Below are positions 14,701-16,073 of a stretch of 16,073 bases of DNA, in pieces. Position numbers and translations under genes: made by a program. This stretch comes from Ignavibacteriaceae bacterium (GTDB taxonomy: Bacteria > Bacteroidota > Ignavibacteria > Ignavibacteriales > Ignavibacteriaceae). Under the pieces are notes generated by a model. The model was given only the letters and a program-made list of their open reading frames with translations. It was not told where the DNA came from and did not search any database. The stretch's first letter is position 1. Every line of letters begins with the position of its first letter. The stretch is from assembly GCA_013388525.1 (NCBI GenBank), contig JACAFA010000161.1, positions 1-16,073 of the forward strand. Reading direction: 5' to 3'.

Positions 14701-15110
14701 AATGCAGCTTCAATAAGATTTGAAGAGTAGAATTTTTCTTTTTCATTTCCGGAGACAAGCTGCATCGTATTTAATAACTCATCTTTTACTTCAGGAAAGT
14801 TTGAACCAACTTTAACTGCAGCATCAAAATAAGTTTCCCTGCGAATTTTGCCGATGTATTTAATAATTGGTTTAATTAAAAACCAATACATTAAACTCAG
14901 AGCAGCTAAAACAAAAAGGACAAACAAAACAGTACGCACTGTTGCACTGAAGTTTGCAATCAGTTCAAGTAAAGAATAAAATGTGAAGTTAATCAAAACC
15001 GCCGCAATGAAAGCCTGTATTCCAAAAAGAAAAAATTGTAAATAATCCTTCCTGATGAAACCTTCCAGCTTCTTTAGTAACTCATTATAATATTTTTTTT
15101 CGTTTTCCAT
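11718..15110 (-). CDS. DUF4175-like membrane-anchored coiled-coil protein, Gln/Met-rich
   Basis: Function unknown. The 1130 residues begin with a short cytoplasmic part and two membrane helices (about 25-47 and 58-80). After a soluble loop comes a third helix (about 162-180), which should put the rest outside the inner membrane. Residues 200-510 look like beta-sandwich/Ig-like repeats (DLEITAPSYSKIPKVVQ, TYQVKALYDAFPVIELISP). From about 515 onward there is a very long helical, coiled-coil region. It starts Glu/Lys-rich and turns Gln/Met-rich with a Gly-containing break (MQGGSGQGGMMSLMQQLQQM). The layout resembles the DUF4175 family, often found with DUF4159, BatA, DUF58 and MoxR genes. Here only the DUF4159-like gene is adjacent, ending 3 bases upstream, so the two form an operon. 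A role at the cell envelope is inference. Confidence 0.8.
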   Translation of the reverse strand: MENEKKYYNELLKKLEGFIRKDYLQFFLFGIQAFIAAVLINFTFYSLLELIANFSATVRTVLFVLFVLAALSLMYWFLIKPIIKYIGKIRRETYFDAAVKVGSNFPEVKDELLNTMQLVSGNEKEKFYSSNLIEAAFKKVYERVKDLNFQSLVKYERAKSILPYFGAATLFCFLLIIFIPGMNSASYRLINFSRDFVPPPKFIFEINPGNQEITKGDRLDISIKIIGPKPKKVLLASRKEEEADFYKQELTPDSSGTYILEMNSVKSSFKYFAEADGFKSDFFEILVIDRPVIKTIDLEITAPSYSKIPKVVQKDNGNVQALIGSKVSLNISSTKKLKEALIEFNDTTTVKLNVNDEKAAGNFSVKKDNSYQIKLIDENGNSNLAPITYQVKALYDAFPVIELISPNQNTALANDNRVSLLARASDDFGFSKLLLNYRLSASKYETPQTEFSSIDIPIDKTQLELSISYIWNLTQMYLAVNDVVTYYLEIFDNDFVSGPKSARTQTLTVRVPSLDEILDNADQLQTQSETELEQTLKETEELKKTLEEIDKELKKDEEKLSWEEKQKIENALEKFQELQEKVDKINDQLGDMKQNLQENNLLSKETMEKYMELQKLMDELTSEDMKKAMEKLQNLLKDMNRQMTQDELQNLKFDEERFKKSIERTLNLLKRIQIEQKMDEIIKRTEDLLEQQDKLSEQTEKSNPSDQKEMDNLSKKQNELTKDLEKLQKEMENLEQKMSEVPDMPMEEMEKLMEEFEQQQNQQLSEEASQDIKQNQKQKACKNQQQLSQNMKQMKQMMQEMKDSMQQQNQMQTFTDMMKILDNVISLSKQQEDLKRDSQNLDPNSPILDELAKKENNLSNNLNNVMQQMAELSQKTFAISPEMGKSLGDAKKQMDGAVQSMKNRNGLLAENQQGEAMKSLNEAAMMMKNSMESMMQGGSGQGGMMSLMQQLQQMSGQQMNLNNLTQMLQQMQQGGLSPQQQLEMQRLAQQQQMIQKSLEQLNQEAKMSGQSKKLPADLDNIIQKMQEVITDMQGEKLDDELIQKQENILSKLLDAQRSINERDYEKERESRTGENVSGNFPAGLDLNSPKSINKIRDELNKAVKEGYSRDYEELIRKYYEILQLEGVDSK

Positions 15111-15113
15111 ATT

Positions 15114-15773
15114 CTATTGAGATAAAGACCAAACTACAATGTTTGTCCCGAACTTAAGTGCTTCTTCCCTTTTTTCAGGTGGATTATCATGAACTTCAGC
15201 GTCAGCCCAGCCGTCACTCGGATTCGATTCGTATGTGTAATAAACGGCAAGTCTATTGTTAATAAAAATTCCAAATCCTTGCGGAGTTTTTTTATCGTGC
15301 TCGTGTGTTTTTGGCGGACCGTTTTCAAATTTGTAAAAAGAATGATACAGTCCATAGTTGAAAGGCAGTTCAACAAAATCATCCTGAGGAAAAACTTTTT
15401 TCATTTCACGGCGCACTGCATTGTCGAGACCATAATCATCATCAATATAAAGAAAACCGCCATTCTCCAGATAAGTTCGCAGACGATAAACTTCATCTTT
15501 TGAGAAAACAATATTTCCGTGACCAGTAAGAAATAAAAACGGATAAGAAAAAATTTCATCAGATGATAAATCAACAAATTGATAACGTGCATCAACTTTT
15601 ATGTTTGTGTTCTGCTGGATGAAGTTAAGAAGATTCACTTCTGCAGATGGATCGTTATACCAATCTCCTCCGCCCTGATATTTCAGTCTGCCGATTTGAA
15701 AACCATCTTTACTTTGCGCCTGCAAACTCAAAAATCCTGAAAGTAAGATTGATATTATTGTAAAGATTTTCAT
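15114..15773 (-). CDS. DUF4159-like exported protein
   Basis: The 219-residue protein starts with a signal peptide (MKIFTIISILLSGFLSLQAQ, cut near residue 20, Bacteroidota-style Ala-Gln). The mature part begins FQIGRLKYQGGGDWYNDPSA, typical of DUF4159. It continues with an alpha/beta domain holding FLFLTGHGNIVFS (80-92) and LENGGFLYIDDDYG (102-115), reminiscent of class I glutamine amidotransferase-like folds. No complete catalytic triad is evident. Then come HEHDKKTPQGFGIFINNRLAV and SDGWADAEVHD. No enzyme activity is known to me for the family. It is the first gene of the pair with the DUF4175-like protein and has its own promoter candidate. The products may act together in or near the periplasm; that is inference. 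Confidence 0.85.
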   Translation of the reverse strand: MKIFTIISILLSGFLSLQAQSKDGFQIGRLKYQGGGDWYNDPSAEVNLLNFIQQNTNIKVDARYQFVDLSSDEIFSYPFLFLTGHGNIVFSKDEVYRLRTYLENGGFLYIDDDYGLDNAVRREMKKVFPQDDFVELPFNYGLYHSFYKFENGPPKTHEHDKKTPQGFGIFINNRLAVYYTYESNPSDGWADAEVHDNPPEKREEALKFGTNIVVWSLSQ

Positions 15774-15802
15774 TTAATAAGTAATAGTAATTCAATTGAT
15801 TG

Positions 15803-15810
15803 CAAATATA
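15803..15810 (-). promoter_or_regulatory. Promoter element for the DUF4159/DUF4175 operon
   Basis: TATATTTG (continuing GCA) on the minus strand fits TAnnTTTG exactly and sits 29 bases before the ATG at 15773. It is located between that gene and the terminator of the upstream gene, where a promoter is needed. A -33 TTG is not clear; TTTCTGG lies at about the right distance. Confidence 0.55.
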
Positions 15811-15853
15811 AATTTTAACAGCCAGAAATACAGGTATTTTCGTGGTACCAGAA

Positions 15854-15888
15854 ATAAAAAAGGGCAGTATTTTATCAATACTGCCCTT
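15854..15888 (-). terminator. Strong intrinsic terminator of the T9SS-cargo gene
   Basis: On the minus strand, AAGGGCAGTATT pairs perfectly with AATACTGCCCTT (12 bp) around a five-base loop GATAA, followed by a T-rich tract (TTTT then ATTTC). It lies about 20 bases after the stop codon at 15909-15911. It should insulate the DUF4159/DUF4175 operon from the upstream gene. Confidence 0.9.
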
Positions 15889-15908
15889 AATAAATAGTTT
15901 AAGAAAAA

Positions 15909-16073
15909 TTATTTCAGAAGGAGCATTTTTTTAACGGAAGCAAACTTATCTGTTCGTAATTCATAGATATACATTCCGGTAGCTACGTTCTGTGCGTTCC
16001 ATTGATACTGATATTTTCCTGCTGTCAATGAACTGTTCACTAACTCGGCTACCTTCTCTCCCAATGCATTGTA
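15909..16073 (-). CDS. C-terminal end of a secreted protein with a T9SS type A sorting domain (partial)
   Basis: Only the last 54 residues are in the window; the gene continues past the right edge. The minus-strand translation reads YNALGEKVAELVNSSLTAGK, then YQYQWNAQNVATGMYIYELR and TDKFASVKKMLLLK, then stop. This is the typical pattern of the type IX secretion (Por) C-terminal sorting domain: a beta-rich module with N-x-x-G-x-x-V, L-x-x-G-x-Y, W-N-x-x-x-x-x-x-G-x-Y and a final K-K-hydrophobic strand. Such tails direct proteins across the outer membrane and are removed or anchored there. The passenger domain, and so the function, cannot be seen. A strong terminator follows. Confidence 0.88.
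   Translation of the reverse strand, partial: YNALGEKVAELVNSSLTAGKYQYQWNAQNVATGMYIYELRTDKFASVKKMLLLK

Noticed and set aside
1..16073. CRISPR arrays, tRNA/rRNA genes, insertion sequences, prophage or toxin-antitoxin genes
   Set aside because: No spaced repeats, RNA-gene signatures, transposase or integrase motifs, or small toxin pairs were seen on either strand.

Overview
The window looks like a chromosomal segment of a bacterium from the Bacteroidota/Chlorobiota/Ignavibacteriota group. Ignavibacteria-like is my best guess, by inference only. Three things support this: an AT-rich sequence; a C-terminal tail at the right edge that matches the type IX secretion (T9SS) sorting domain; and several gene starts preceded by the Bacteroidota-type -7 promoter element TAnnTTTG rather than a classical -35/-10 pair. 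Strong Shine-Dalgarno sites are rare. I see no phage, insertion sequence, CRISPR array, rRNA or tRNA.

Left part (1-2698): a minus-strand metK-ahcY pair for making S-adenosylmethionine and breaking down S-adenosylhomocysteine. ahcY runs off the left edge. Upstream is a 311-base AT-rich divergent spacer holding a good metK promoter, a tandem 9-bp repeat over its -33 element and two inverted repeats. I recognise no known SAM riboswitch there.

Middle (2699-6521): an FMN-dependent FabK/nitronate monooxygenase-family enzyme on the plus strand meets ispH (long, plant/cyanobacterial-like form) tail to tail with 4 bases between. ispH follows a small four-helix membrane protein, with the ispH ribosome site inside that gene's end. 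prfA (release factor 1) is divergent from this pair.

Signalling cluster (6544-11595, minus strand, transcribed right to left): a soluble PAS histidine kinase, an NtrC-type sigma-54 activator with a TTG start, a STAS anti-anti-sigma-like protein, and a protein with two receiver domains and a SpoIIE/RsbU-type phosphatase. Together they suggest a two-component pathway joined to a partner-switching pathway. No RsbW-type serine kinase or sigma factor is encoded here. This is the most interesting part of the window, but each component belongs to a known family.

Right part (11718-16073, minus strand): a two-gene operon of a DUF4159-like exported protein and a 1130-residue DUF4175-like membrane-anchored coiled-coil protein with a Gln/Met-rich C-terminal half. 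It starts from its own TATATTTG promoter, just after a strong intrinsic terminator that ends the truncated T9SS-cargo gene. I found no clearly undescribed system.
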